Below are positions 49,042-58,070 of a stretch of 64,000 nucleotides of DNA, one piece after another. Position numbers and translations under genes: made by a program. The number at the start of each line of letters is the position of its first letter. Position 1 is the first letter of the stretch. The notes under the pieces are model-generated. The model worked only from the letters and a program-made list of their open reading frames with translations. It searched no databases and was not told the DNA's origin. The stretch spans positions 1,550,001 to 1,614,000 of the forward strand of contig NZ_CP049366.1 in assembly GCF_014058425.1 (NCBI RefSeq), written 5' to 3'. This stretch comes from Companilactobacillus pabuli (GTDB lineage Bacteria > Bacillota > Bacilli > Lactobacillales > Lactobacillaceae).

Positions 49042-49756
49042 TTACTGTTTTTTAATTTTTTAAGGTACAAAAACGATCCTTTAAGGTACAAAAACTTATC
49101 TACCAACACTTCGCCAGTTTCCTTGGTTTTATTGTTTTTAAATTCTTTAAGGTACAAAAACACTGACTCAAAAATTTGAACGGGGTGCAAGGTTTTACAG
49201 TTTTTAAATTCTTTAAGGTACAAAAACGGTATGAGTCCGGTAAAATCAAAAACATGGGTTTTACTGTTTTTAAATTCTTTAAGGTACAAAAACGGTATGA
49301 GTCCGGTAAAATCAAAAACATGGGTTTTACTGTTTTTAAATTCTTTAAGGTACAAAAACCATACTTGATCGTATTCGGAATTGATACACGTTTTACTGTT
49401 TTTAAATTCTTTAAGGTACAAAAACAATTTTGCGTATCTTAAAACTAAACGTAGGGTTTTACTGTTTTTAAATTCTTTAAGGTACAAAAACTTTCAATGA
49501 GGCCATACTCACGCAATTTTTTGTTTTACTGTTTTTAAATTCTTTAAGGTACAAAAACTCGATACCTCTTAATTATTGGTGTGAAACTGTTTTACTGTTT
49601 TTAAATTCTTTAAGGTACAAAAACTGATTTCATAGCAATTCGCTTGTTTATTTAGTTTTACTGTTTTTAAATTCTTTAAGGTACAAAAACAATTAAATAT
49701 TTTACTATGATAGGATTGCCGTTTTACTGTTTTTAAATTCTTTAAGGTACAAAAAC
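49039..49756 (-). CRISPR. Type II-A CRISPR array, 10 full repeats plus two decayed distal ones
   Basis: The crRNA-sense (minus) repeat is 36 nt, beginning GTTTTTGTACCTTAAAG and ending AAACAGTAAAAC, like the S. thermophilus CRISPR1 repeat. Leader-proximal repeats are at 49721, 49655, 49589, 49523, 49456, 49390, 49324, 49258, 49192 (one mismatch) and 49126 (one mismatch), each 36 bp. Spacers are 30 bp, except one of 31 (49492-49522). Beyond 49126 is a tenth spacer (49096-49125), a half repeat (about 49075-49095) and, directly joined, a degenerate repeat 49039-49074. The spacers at 49228-49257 and 49294-49323 are identical. Translated, the array gives repetitive pseudo-proteins that are not genes. 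Confidence 0.98.
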
Positions 49757-49783
49757 CTCAAATTCAAAATTTTAATCCGTCAA
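49757..49783 (-). promoter_or_regulatory. CRISPR leader end with ATTTGAG anchoring sequence
   Basis: Only 27 bp separate the csn2 stop codon from the first repeat. On the minus strand they end GAATTTGAG directly before the repeat, containing ATTTGAG, the leader-anchoring sequence described for spacer integration in type II-A systems of streptococci. The rest of the leader and the array promoter must lie within the 3' part of csn2. Confidence 0.85.
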
Positions 49784-50806
49784 TTAATCTTCCAAAAATT
49801 TGGCTTCTGCATCTGTTAACGATTGAGTTCTTAAATCATATGACGTCTCATATCCTAAAATCTCATTCATTACCTTTAATAATACCAAATCTTGATTAGA
49901 TATAAAAACTTTTTCAGTACTTCCAATCAAAGAAAAAATTCTCTTTAAAGAATGTGCAATTTCATCTTTTGATAACTGCAAATCATTTGGATAATATAAC
50001 TGAATCGACTTTATTAGTTCGTCAATTGGTAACAACTGATGAAATTCATTGGTAGATATTACAACATTATCCATTTCACTAGCATCAAGCGGTACATTAT
50101 TCAAATCATTTCCCAAATAAATTAACTTTAGATCGTATTCTCTTACTAACTTTTTAACTTCAATTAAAAGTGACTCAATGTCTTTAGAACTAATAAAACT
50201 ATCTAGATTATAAAGTATCAACCAAACTGGCAGCCCCGTATTCTCCAATCGAAACTTCAAAAAGTTCAAAAACTCATCTAATAATAATTCTGTATCCATG
50301 AATTCCAATGGATAATCTAATCCGTTTTCTTTATAACCCATAAATAACTTGGCTTTAAGTAAATCCGCATAAGAAAAATTCAAAAATTCACTTTGAAGAT
50401 TATTAGAATAATTATCTAGATGTTGTTGTAACAAAATTTCTATCTTCAATAACTCATCATTTAGTTGCTCAATTGAACGATCAATCTCTAAATCATTTTC
50501 AAAACTATTCAAGAAATCAAAGAGTAGCGTGTCCTTCTTATAAAGCATTTGTTGATAAATACTTTCTCGATTATGAATAAAAAACGGCAAAGTATTCTTT
50601 ATTGAAACAGCTTCATCATCACAAGTAATCTCAATTTTATTCTCTCCATAAACATTAGTTGTCAGTTTTGGATTTTTGTTGAAATAATAATACAAACTAC
50701 GAAAAACTTGCCAAATTTTTTGACGATTTTCTCCAGTAATATAAATTTCATTTTCAAAATTCAATTCCAGGAACTTCTGATTTTCTAATTCAATATTTAA
50801 AATCAT
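49784..50806 (-). CDS. csn2: Csn2, long form (type II-A adaptation protein)
   Basis: A 340-residue Csn2-like protein at the expected last position of cas9-cas1-cas2-csn2. It is much longer than the 220-residue Csn2 of S. pyogenes and corresponds to the long Csn2 of S. thermophilus CRISPR1-type loci. It has a divergent ATPase-like N-terminus (FENEIYITGENRQKIWQVFRSL) and the segment GLPVWLILYNLDSFIS resembling a Walker B strand. Csn2 rings bind DNA ends during spacer capture. The start overlaps the cas2 stop codon by 4 nt (ATGA). Confidence 0.87.
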   Translation of the reverse strand: MILNIELENQKFLELNFENEIYITGENRQKIWQVFRSLYYYFNKNPKLTTNVYGENKIEITCDDEAVSIKNTLPFFIHNRESIYQQMLYKKDTLLFDFLNSFENDLEIDRSIEQLNDELLKIEILLQQHLDNYSNNLQSEFLNFSYADLLKAKLFMGYKENGLDYPLEFMDTELLLDEFLNFLKFRLENTGLPVWLILYNLDSFISSKDIESLLIEVKKLVREYDLKLIYLGNDLNNVPLDASEMDNVVISTNEFHQLLPIDELIKSIQLYYPNDLQLSKDEIAHSLKRIFSLIGSTEKVFISNQDLVLLKVMNEILGYETSYDLRTQSLTDAEAKFLED

Positions 50807-51126
50807 ATGATCACCAACTCTTTACTGCCGACTATGGTTTCCTGATTACTTCTAGAACCGACTAAGATCTGCATATCATTGAATTGCTTCTCACTGACCG
50901 AAACTAATCTCACTTCTCCATGTACGGGTAGAAAGCTTTTAATGGCCGTTTCATATCTTTTACCAGCAGCACGATTTTGAACCGCACGATAATAGACAGA
51001 ATATTGCAACATTGTGAAACCATTTCTCAATAGTTCTTTACGGAAAATACGATATTGACGACGTTCTTGCGGAGTATCAACAGGTAAATCAAACATACAT
51101 AACATTCTCATATTTTGATATTTCAA
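50803..51126 (-). CDS. cas2: CRISPR-associated endoribonuclease/adaptor Cas2
   Basis: A 107-residue ferredoxin-fold protein with MRMLCMFDLPVDTPQERRQYRIFRKEL and FTMLQYSVYYRAV, standard Cas2 motifs including the conserved Asp of FDLP. With Cas1 it forms the integrase. The likely start is TTG at 51126, overlapping the cas1 stop (TTGA) and preceded by GGAGAGG. An internal ATG at 51111 lacks a site. Confidence 0.95.
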   Translation of the reverse strand: MKYQNMRMLCMFDLPVDTPQERRQYRIFRKELLRNGFTMLQYSVYYRAVQNRAAGKRYETAIKSFLPVHGEVRLVSVSEKQFNDMQILVGSRSNQETIVGSKELVII

Positions 51127-52031
51127 CTTTCCTCTCCCACAAAATTATTTAGTCCAATCTTTATAACTAAACTAGGATCAGTTTCGTCAATAGCACTGAT
51201 GAAACTTTGAACGTACTCCTGCATCGAATTATTAATCGTCATCTTCTTATTATTGATTCTGATTTTTTGATTCATAAATTCAATAATTTTCAACCTCGAT
51301 TCGTAACTCAAGTATTCTTTATCATCTAGCACGTTTTCATTGACCCAATAATCCATCAACGGTCGATAAGGTTCCATTAAGTCATCAACTAAGTTAAAAC
51401 TATTAAACTCATTTCGATGAAAGATACCAAGCATCGTGACCAAACCATTGCCAACCACAATTCGAGCCATACAAGAACGGAGTATTGCATAACCAAAATT
51501 CATCGCTGCATTAATCAAACAATCGTCATTTCTAGTAAAGCTTTTGCCATATAATGAATCAAAATAAACTTTAGCTACATGTCCTTCACGATTAGTCGTA
51601 TCACCAACTTGCAAATCATCAATCAAATCCTCCATCAATTCTAAACGTTCGTTTTCGACACCACTGTATTGGGCAAAAGCTAATTGATTATGCATCTTTT
51701 GTCCTATAACTTCTTGCCAAATGATTCCTTTTTGTTCATCACTCCAAGAAGATTGCTTAATCACTCTTTTAGAGTAGTGATGGTACTGTCCATAAGGCAA
51801 ATAGATTCCTACTGGCAAATACTTATCATCACAAATTACCAAGCCAACATTACTCTGACTCATCCGTGACATTAATTTGGTCGTCAACATGGTTCGATTA
51901 CCTTCCAAAACTACCATCGTGATATCGGATAGCGGAATAAAGACTTTATTATCTCGCTTCAAAACTTCTAAATTATCTAAACGAAGTCTTAGAACATCCC
52001 CTTCCTTGATATGAACAATTCTCCAAGCCAT
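51123..52031 (-). CDS. cas1: CRISPR-associated integrase Cas1 (type II)
   Basis: A 302-residue type II Cas1 beginning MAWRIVHIKEGD. I chose the ATG at 52031 because GGAGG lies 8 nt upstream, whereas the ATG at 52037 is only about 2 nt from it. Active-site regions include GVENERLELMEDLID and the conserved NAAMNFGYAILRS and LGIFHRNEFNSFNLVDDLMEPYRP with catalytic Glu/His/Asp. It lies directly downstream of the tracrRNA gene. Confidence 0.96.
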   Translation of the reverse strand: MAWRIVHIKEGDVLRLRLDNLEVLKRDNKVFIPLSDITMVVLEGNRTMLTTKLMSRMSQSNVGLVICDDKYLPVGIYLPYGQYHHYSKRVIKQSSWSDEQKGIIWQEVIGQKMHNQLAFAQYSGVENERLELMEDLIDDLQVGDTTNREGHVAKVYFDSLYGKSFTRNDDCLINAAMNFGYAILRSCMARIVVGNGLVTMLGIFHRNEFNSFNLVDDLMEPYRPLMDYWVNENVLDDKEYLSYESRLKIIEFMNQKIRINNKKMTINNSMQEYVQSFISAIDETDPSLVIKIGLNNFVGEES

Positions 52032-52054
52032 AGACATTCCTCCAAATTTTTTAT

Positions 52055-52187
52055 AAAAAAAACCACCTATTACTTAAAATAGGTGGTAAATTCGGAATAA
52101 ATCCTTATTTTTGTAGATCTTAAAGAATTTAAAAACAGTAAAACTTTAACCGTATGTGCGCACATACGCATAAGGCGTCCCTTACAA
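52055..52187 (-). ncRNA. tracrRNA between cas9 and cas1 (S. thermophilus CRISPR1-like)
   Basis: On the minus strand an anti-repeat (52144-52108) is complementary to almost all of the CRISPR repeat, with a bulge at AGATCTA. It is followed by ACAAAAATAAGGATTTATTCC, matching the pattern ACAAAGATAAGGCTTCATGCC of the S. thermophilus CRISPR1 tracrRNA, then a terminal hairpin ACCACCTAT/ATAGGTGGT with a U8 tail (about 52062-52055). The 5' end is uncertain. A promoter at 52221-52194 would start near 52187, giving a 5' extension with a perfect 18-bp palindrome, CGTATGTGCGCACATACG (52151-52168). Confidence 0.92.
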
Positions 52188-52193
52188 GTAAAA

Positions 52194-52221
52194 ATAATAC
52201 CATACCATCATGATTAATCAA
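52194..52221 (-). promoter_or_regulatory. Predicted tracrRNA promoter overlapping the cas9 stop codon
   Basis: On the minus strand TTGATT (52221-52216), 16 nt, then TATTAT (52199-52194). The -35 hexamer includes the last codons and stop of cas9. Transcription would begin around 52187. Confidence 0.55.
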
Positions 52222-55200
52222 GAATTTTTTGTGGATAATTTGACTCTTTTTCAAGATAATATGTATCACCTAAAATACTTGTATTTACCTTCCAAATCTT
52301 ACAATTTTTTGGTATTAATCTTTTTATTAATCTTCCCCTTCCATAGATTGGTAAGACTTTATCATTATCTATTTGAGATATCGGTTTTAATTCGGCGTAC
52401 TTTTTATTAGAGAAATTCCTTGACCAGAATAACAATTCCACTGATTCATTTGTTTCCATATCTTGAACCTTAATTCTATCTTTTCGATACAGACTGAACA
52501 TAAATTCAGAATTTTCTGATACGCCTTCAATATTCTTGATTTTTAAATACTTATCTTTCTTAATCCCGTATCCCTCATTCTTATTGAATTTTAGATCAGA
52601 GTATTTGATTCCCATAATTTCATATTCACCAGTTTCATGATTCAAATAAACATCTGTTCTCCAAGGCTTTAATGACTGTAAAACAACATGTTTATTATTA
52701 GCATTTTTCGGTGTGATATCAATATGTGAGCCTAATTTCTTGTCAAGATACTTAAGTTGTTTAATAGCTGGCCCAGTTTTCTTTGAATACTTCCTAACCA
52801 TCCCATTATCTCTTCGGTACAGCTCAAACGGACTAATATCTACAGCCTTAATTTTGCCATTTGTCTGTACTTTTTCAATTTTGTCCGGATAGTCAATTAC
52901 AATCTTCTCTAATTCAGAAAAAGTCCTAGGATCATACTTGTACAACAAAAATTTAGTTTTATCTTTTTTGTAGACTTTTTTGAAATTTTCATATCCATCG
53001 ACGCTATAAATATCTTTCACTTTTGCCACAACATACTCGGCGTCTTTTTTATCCTTAGACAATTTACCAATTCGTGTGGAATAGATTGTTGCATCACTAA
53101 CTTTTCGATTCATCTTCTTATCAACTTGATGTGAGAATTTAATTCTATCATCAGCATTCATGATTTCGGAAATGAATCCACTATATGGTTCCTCATACAT
53201 CACTTTATCGAAATTCTTATCGTCTAAAATCTCGCCAGTTTCGATATCAATTGAGGTTTCATTGATCTTAGTTGGGAAAATCGTACTTCCCTTTTTCCAC
53301 ATTCTCAAGAATGGTGTAGCAGCAATAATTGAAGCATCAATAGCATGATGATGGAACGTATCACGAGTTTTATCAATATGCCAATGTTTACGCATATTAG
53401 ATGTGAACTTACCCCGAATAACTGTCACTTTAGTATCGTCAGATTTTTCATGGAAAAATTCTTGCAAACTATTAAGTACCACTCGAGAAGAATATCTTGT
53501 ATCGACTAAGTTACGTGATAAGAATCTTTTTCTAGTTTCAATGTTACTAACATTTTCTTCAAAAAGATAATTATCCCGTTTGGCTTTACTAAAGTTCTTA
53601 TTCTTACTAACAATGGCCTTAAATTTAGCATAACCTTGGCCATGACCTTCATTCAAAAATTCATATGGTGTTTTTTGTCCTTTAACTTGATTCATTGAGG
53701 CAAAACACAATGTCTTATTATTGATACCATCATCAAAAGAAATAGATTGTGGAATAATGTGATCAATTTCAAATTTATCGGGATTACTGATTAAATCATT
53801 TGCATTAATTTCTTCACCATTATAGGGGTCAATGCCTTGTTGTTGATGCCACAGACGAATTCCCATCTGAAGTTTACGATTTTTACTAAGAGCAATCTTT
53901 ACATTCTTTTTGCTGCCAACCGCTTTAACAAAAGCATTGAATGCTGCATCTTTAATCTTTTTATTTTTCTTTTGAAAATCTGCAATTTGCTTTCGTTCTT
54001 CATCCAAATTCTTATCACGTGGCATTTCAATAACTATGTATTCAATATGGCCGTACTTTTTCAATACTGCATTAACAATCTTCAAAGCCTCACGTACAGA
54101 TTTAGAAGCAACTGGATTAAAGATATCATTGGCAATTTCTTTATAAGGCAAATACTTATTACCTTCAAAACGCTTAGTATCCTTTTTAATTAAACCCATT
54201 TCCGTCAACAAAGTCATTTGTTCGACCGGACGCTCAATCATTGTTGGTATTAATTTATTCATAGTCTTCAATGAGAAACGATGCCACTTGTTATTAGTCT
54301 TGATATCGAAACTATCTTTATTATCAATAATCAACTGAACCAAGTCATCATTCAGGAAATCAAAATCAGGAACTAATCGTTTGTTAATTTGTTTTCTGAT
54401 TTCTCCATTCTCAGTATTCAACGTCAAAATAAAACTCAAACGATCAATAAAATCTATCGGCCAATCAGTGATATCAATACCAACTTTAAGAAAATCTTTA
54501 TGAGCTTTACGATATATAGGCATCGAACTTATTTCAGGCTTATCTTTTTCGTTAAGACGAAATCCTTTAATATCATCCTTTTGACAACCTGTAACCTTTT
54601 TAATAACGTTCAACATGTTTACTACTGTCGTATTATTTTTAATTTCCGCAATTATCTTTTCTTTATCAATTTGAGTTAATTTGCCATCTTCATAACTCAA
54701 AATTCTCAAATTATTCAAATCATTCAAAACGTTGAATAATTGTGCAGTATAAGATGCCGCCGAAGCTCTTAACTCATCTGGATAAATTTTATCGTGACCA
54801 ATTAATTCCTCAAATAAATTATCCAAGGTACGACCGTCGGTTTTATAAATCCCATAGTCAGTTCGAGACTTCTCATTACCAGGTCCAACAAAGTAATCTC
54901 TTTTTCTTGTCAAAATCTGACAGTACTCTTTTACAAACTCACCAGTCAAAATCTCTGGATAAAATTGTTGCTGAGTGGCAATGATTTGTCTTGCTTCTTT
55001 TTCATAAGCATTCGTTGGAAAAACATTCAGCAATACTTTTTGGTCATCAATATCGTCTCCAACAATCACTTTACCCCTAACCTTGCCGTAATCATTCAAA
55101 CGTTGTAATTGAATCTGGGCTGGAGTCTTTTCAATTAATTCTTGACTATTGATTTTTAAACTTGATGAATAATCAGTTCCATCTTCATTTGCATCAGCAT

Positions 55201-55591
55201 CTTTTAAAGCGTAGCTGATTCCTCGACGTTTAATAATTTGATACAAACTATCGGCTAATTCTTCCTTGTTTAATTGTTTAGTCAACCCTTTAACACGCAA
55301 TTCATAAGGATTCCAATTATTATTAAATGCTGTATGGAAGTTATCCCTATCAAAATTGTCTAATAAACCATATTCTTGGAATAATTTACTTACGTCTTTT
55401 CGACGTTGTTTATTCCGATTCAATAATCTTCTGGAACCGCGCATATCACGACGATCTTGGTTTCCAGCGGCAACGGTCGCATTAAACAACCTAGCTCCTA
55501 ATTCAATCACCTTTCCTTTATCAATATCTAATACACTAAATCCAACTGAGGCAACACCAATATCTAATCCTAAACTGATCCTGTCTGTCAT
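52214..55591 (-). CDS. cas9: Cas9 RNA-guided endonuclease, compact type II-A
   Basis: A 1125-residue Cas9, close in size to the S. thermophilus CRISPR1 enzyme (about 1120). RuvC-I SLGLDIGVASVGFSVLD has the catalytic Asp at 10, an Arg-rich bridge helix RRLLNRNKQRRKDV follows at about 55-70, RuvC-II EYIVIEMPRD near 520, HNH DHIIPQSISFDDGINNK near 608 and RuvC-III TFHHHAIDASIIAAT near 747. The C-terminal 250 residues hold the PAM-interacting part. All catalytic residues are present and no frameshift is seen. The start ATG has AAGGGTG upstream. The PAM cannot be read from the window. Confidence 0.97.
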   Translation of the reverse strand: MTDRISLGLDIGVASVGFSVLDIDKGKVIELGARLFNATVAAGNQDRRDMRGSRRLLNRNKQRRKDVSKLFQEYGLLDNFDRDNFHTAFNNNWNPYELRVKGLTKQLNKEELADSLYQIIKRRGISYALKDADANEDGTDYSSSLKINSQELIEKTPAQIQLQRLNDYGKVRGKVIVGDDIDDQKVLLNVFPTNAYEKEARQIIATQQQFYPEILTGEFVKEYCQILTRKRDYFVGPGNEKSRTDYGIYKTDGRTLDNLFEELIGHDKIYPDELRASAASYTAQLFNVLNDLNNLRILSYEDGKLTQIDKEKIIAEIKNNTTVVNMLNVIKKVTGCQKDDIKGFRLNEKDKPEISSMPIYRKAHKDFLKVGIDITDWPIDFIDRLSFILTLNTENGEIRKQINKRLVPDFDFLNDDLVQLIIDNKDSFDIKTNNKWHRFSLKTMNKLIPTMIERPVEQMTLLTEMGLIKKDTKRFEGNKYLPYKEIANDIFNPVASKSVREALKIVNAVLKKYGHIEYIVIEMPRDKNLDEERKQIADFQKKNKKIKDAAFNAFVKAVGSKKNVKIALSKNRKLQMGIRLWHQQQGIDPYNGEEINANDLISNPDKFEIDHIIPQSISFDDGINNKTLCFASMNQVKGQKTPYEFLNEGHGQGYAKFKAIVSKNKNFSKAKRDNYLFEENVSNIETRKRFLSRNLVDTRYSSRVVLNSLQEFFHEKSDDTKVTVIRGKFTSNMRKHWHIDKTRDTFHHHAIDASIIAATPFLRMWKKGSTIFPTKINETSIDIETGEILDDKNFDKVMYEEPYSGFISEIMNADDRIKFSHQVDKKMNRKVSDATIYSTRIGKLSKDKKDAEYVVAKVKDIYSVDGYENFKKVYKKDKTKFLLYKYDPRTFSELEKIVIDYPDKIEKVQTNGKIKAVDISPFELYRRDNGMVRKYSKKTGPAIKQLKYLDKKLGSHIDITPKNANNKHVVLQSLKPWRTDVYLNHETGEYEIMGIKYSDLKFNKNEGYGIKKDKYLKIKNIEGVSENSEFMFSLYRKDRIKVQDMETNESVELLFWSRNFSNKKYAELKPISQIDNDKVLPIYGRGRLIKRLIPKNCKIWKVNTSILGDTYYLEKESNYPQKILD

Positions 55592-55671
55592 TTTTACACC
55601 CTTCTGAGTCTTAATTAAAAAAATTGCTGATTAGAATATATCACAATATTTTCTTCAAAATTGGCGTAAAC

Positions 55672-55708
55672 AAAAAAAGATGCCATCGATAAAAACTTCG
55701 ATAGCATC
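55672..55708 (-). terminator. Intrinsic terminator after tsaD
   Basis: On the minus strand GATGCTATCGA, loop, TCGATGGCATC is followed by T7 just after the tsaD stop codon. It lies upstream of the cas9 promoter region. Confidence 0.85.
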
Positions 55709-55716
55709 CCTATAAA

Positions 55717-56739
55717 TTATTCCATATCAAAATCTAAACTAGGATCAGCGTTCAAATCCAATTCCGCAAAGTCGCCTTTATCAAATTGAATCTGAGCCAT
55801 AGCACCAATCATTGCGGCGTTATCACCACAAAGTCTCAATGGTGGAAAGACTAATTCCATATCCAAATTCTTGTCTTTGATATCTTTTGCCAAACGTTTT
55901 CTCAAACCTTGGTTAGCTGAAACTCCTCCACCAACAATCAATTGCTTAACTGGATGTTGCTTTAGAGCACGGAAAGTCTTGTTACTCAAGATATCCAAAA
56001 CGGCACCTTGAAAACTTGCAGCTAGGTCATCTTTGTTCAATTCTTCATGAATTTGGTCAGCGTGGTGAACGGTATTAATGAAGGCACTCTTCAAACCACT
56101 GAAACTGAAGTCCAAATTATCTTCTTGCACCATGGCACGTGGAAAATCAAAGGTATCTTTACCAACAGCGGCCATTTGGTCAACCTTTTTACCTGCTGGA
56201 TAGTTGATTCCTAGAACTCGACCAATTTTGTCATAAGCTTCTCCAACAGCATCGTCACGAGTATCACCAAGAGTCTTGAAAACTCCGGGAGCTGTAACTA
56301 ATACTAATTCAGTGTGTCCACCAGAAACCAACAAGGACATGAATGGATATTGCAACTCAGTCACGAAATTGGCTGAATAGATGTGTCCTGCCAAGTGGTT
56401 AACTTTGATCAATGGCAAATTATGGGCAAAGGCAACTGTCTTAGCAGCCATGATACCAATCAACAAAGCTCCGACTAAACCTGGTCCATAAGTAACAGCC
56501 ACAGCGTCCAAATCTTCATAGCTAACTTTTGCTTCATCTAAAGCCAAATTGATACACTTAGTGATTTCTTCAACGTGATGACGACTGGCAACTTCTGGTA
56601 CCACGCCTCCGAAACGTTGGTGACTCTTAATTTGGGTCGCAATTATATTTGATAATATTTCCTTACCATTTTTAATAACAGCGACACTAGTTTCATCACA
56701 GCTACTTTCAAATGACATTATTAATGTATCTTTTTTCAC
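55717..56739 (-). CDS. tsaD: tRNA N6-threonylcarbamoyladenosine synthase subunit TsaD
   Basis: A 340-residue ASKHA-fold enzyme that transfers threonylcarbamoyl to A37 of ANN-decoding tRNAs with TsaB. The N-terminus reads [17 protein letters not shown], the metal-binding motif HHVEEI, and [14 protein letters not shown] and [11 protein letters not shown] follow. NxxHxxxH is seen as [10 protein letters not shown]. It is last in the tsaB-rimI-tsaD set, and its conserved ABC-F/rex neighbours are now 12 kb away beyond the CRISPR region. Confidence 0.97.
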   Translation of the reverse strand: MKKDTLIMSFESSCDETSVAVIKNGKEILSNIIATQIKSHQRFGGVVPEVASRHHVEEITKCINLALDEAKVSYEDLDAVAVTYGPGLVGALLIGIMAAKTVAFAHNLPLIKVNHLAGHIYSANFVTELQYPFMSLLVSGGHTELVLVTAPGVFKTLGDTRDDAVGEAYDKIGRVLGINYPAGKKVDQMAAVGKDTFDFPRAMVQEDNLDFSFSGLKSAFINTVHHADQIHEELNKDDLAASFQGAVLDILSNKTFRALKQHPVKQLIVGGGVSANQGLRKRLAKDIKDKNLDMELVFPPLRLCGDNAAMIGAMAQIQFDKGDFAELDLNADPSLDFDME

Positions 56740-56750
56740 AGTAATCTCCC

Positions 56751-57293
56751 TTACAAATCAACCATCATTTCCAAAGCGTCGTGATGATTTCTAAAATAAT
56801 ACTTTTTATGAACGGTCTTAGTCTTGAAACCAAAAGCTTCATATAATGCCAAAGCTGGCTTATTAGTAACGTCAACTTCTAATGACATTTTTTCAAAATT
56901 ACGCTGGCGACAATAACTAAAGGCTTGATTCAACAACAAATGTCCAATACCCATATTTTGATAATCAACGTGAACTGCCAAATTAGTAATGTGCGATTCA
57001 CTCTTGTCACTCAAAGAAATACCAATAAATGCCACAACTTTTTCTCGATGAACAAGTGACAAATATAAGGCATTTTTGTTGTCGATCTCCATTTTTACAA
57101 TATCGATAGGCCATGGAACCGGAATGGGATAGATGGTCTCTTGAATTTGCATATATTGAATATCGTCAGTTTGAACTGCTTTTCTCAAAACAAACTTCTG
57201 ATCTTCAACCGTCACTACCTTCTCTTCAAAATCAAATTTCGGAGTTTTATTACTAGTAAAAAAACTCTTAAACTTCTTCAACATAGGAAACAT
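56751..57293 (-). CDS. rimI: Ribosomal protein N-acetyltransferase RimI (GNAT)
   Basis: A GNAT acetyltransferase that modifies the S18 N-terminus in model bacteria. The acetyl-CoA loop is [20 protein letters not shown], and the end [14 protein letters not shown] is standard. I prefer the ATG at 57293 ([12 protein letters not shown]) with AAGGACG upstream. A longer frame reaches 57320. A 40-residue N-terminal extension with basic residues precedes the domain. It overlaps the end of tsaB by 26 nt in another frame. Confidence 0.88.
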   Translation of the reverse strand: MFPMLKKFKSFFTSNKTPKFDFEEKVVTVEDQKFVLRKAVQTDDIQYMQIQETIYPIPVPWPIDIVKMEIDNKNALYLSLVHREKVVAFIGISLSDKSESHITNLAVHVDYQNMGIGHLLLNQAFSYCRQRNFEKMSLEVDVTNKPALALYEAFGFKTKTVHKKYYFRNHHDALEMMVDL

Positions 57294-57990
57294 TGCCGTC
57301 GTCCTTATGTCCCTTAGCATACCAATCGTGTTCAGCTTGAGTTAAACGTAAGTAAGTTGGTACAAAATCGTCGATATTTTCAACAGGTTTTGTATTTTCA
57401 GCTAACTGAGCTAACTTGGATGCATCTGGCAATGAATTTTCACTCATAATAATTTTTGCTTTGGGAAATTGATTTTGAATTAATTCCTGTAATCTTGGCG
57501 TTGCGTTGATAAATTCAAGTTGATCTTGATTGTAATCTTGTAATGACTCAAACAACTTAGCCATTGAAGTATGGTGATCTTCAATAATATTTCTCAAATC
57601 ATCCCGATTAACTTGGTAAACTCCAGCAAAAGCATTGTCATTTCTAGCATCCATCAATGGCACTAGGATGTGTGCTTTATCCCCGTTAGCTGCCAATAAT
57701 TTCAAGCTGGAAACTCCAACTAATTTCTTATTCAAGGTATCAGCCAAAACTTTGGCTACTGTCACGGCAATTCTTACCCCTGTATATGAGCCTGGACCTT
57801 TAGCCACTGCAATCAAATCTAAATCTTGTGCAGTCAAACCAGCCTTTTTTAGACAAGCTTGGATATCTGGTAAAAGTGTTACACTGTGTGTCTTTTTTTC
57901 AGTGGATTCCATCTGTGCTAAAACCTTGCCATCACTAACTACAGCGACAGAAAGTGGTTTATTAGATGTATCAAATGCTAATATTTTCAT
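57268..57990 (-). CDS. tsaB: tRNA threonylcarbamoyladenosine biosynthesis protein TsaB
   Basis: A 240-residue ASKHA-fold partner of TsaD. The N-terminus MKILAFDTSNKPLSVAVV and the motif GPGSYTGVRIAVTVAKVLA are diagnostic. The C-terminal half is variable. It is the first gene in tsaB-rimI-tsaD. Confidence 0.95.
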   Translation of the reverse strand: MKILAFDTSNKPLSVAVVSDGKVLAQMESTEKKTHSVTLLPDIQACLKKAGLTAQDLDLIAVAKGPGSYTGVRIAVTVAKVLADTLNKKLVGVSSLKLLAANGDKAHILVPLMDARNDNAFAGVYQVNRDDLRNIIEDHHTSMAKLFESLQDYNQDQLEFINATPRLQELIQNQFPKAKIIMSENSLPDASKLAQLAENTKPVENIDDFVPTYLRLTQAEHDWYAKGHKDDGNVSYVEEV

Positions 57991-58040
57991 GTTAATCCCT
58001 CATTCTTAATAGAATTTATTTTAACACAGAATTTGGGATA

Positions 58041-58070
58041 AAAAAAAACCGACCGCTTATTGGCCGATTT
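58041..58070 (-). terminator. Intrinsic terminator at the folT stop codon
   Basis: On the minus strand AATCGGCC, loop AATAAGC and GGTCGGT (G-U pairs) are followed by T9. The 5' arm overlaps the last codons of folT. Confidence 0.65.

Noticed and set aside
49011-49487. Open frame on the minus strand coding a protein of repeated FLYLKEFKNSKT units, and a plus-strand counterpart at 49176-49442
   Set aside because: It is the CRISPR array read as protein: repeat plus spacer is 66 bp, a multiple of three, so the frame stays open. No ribosome site.
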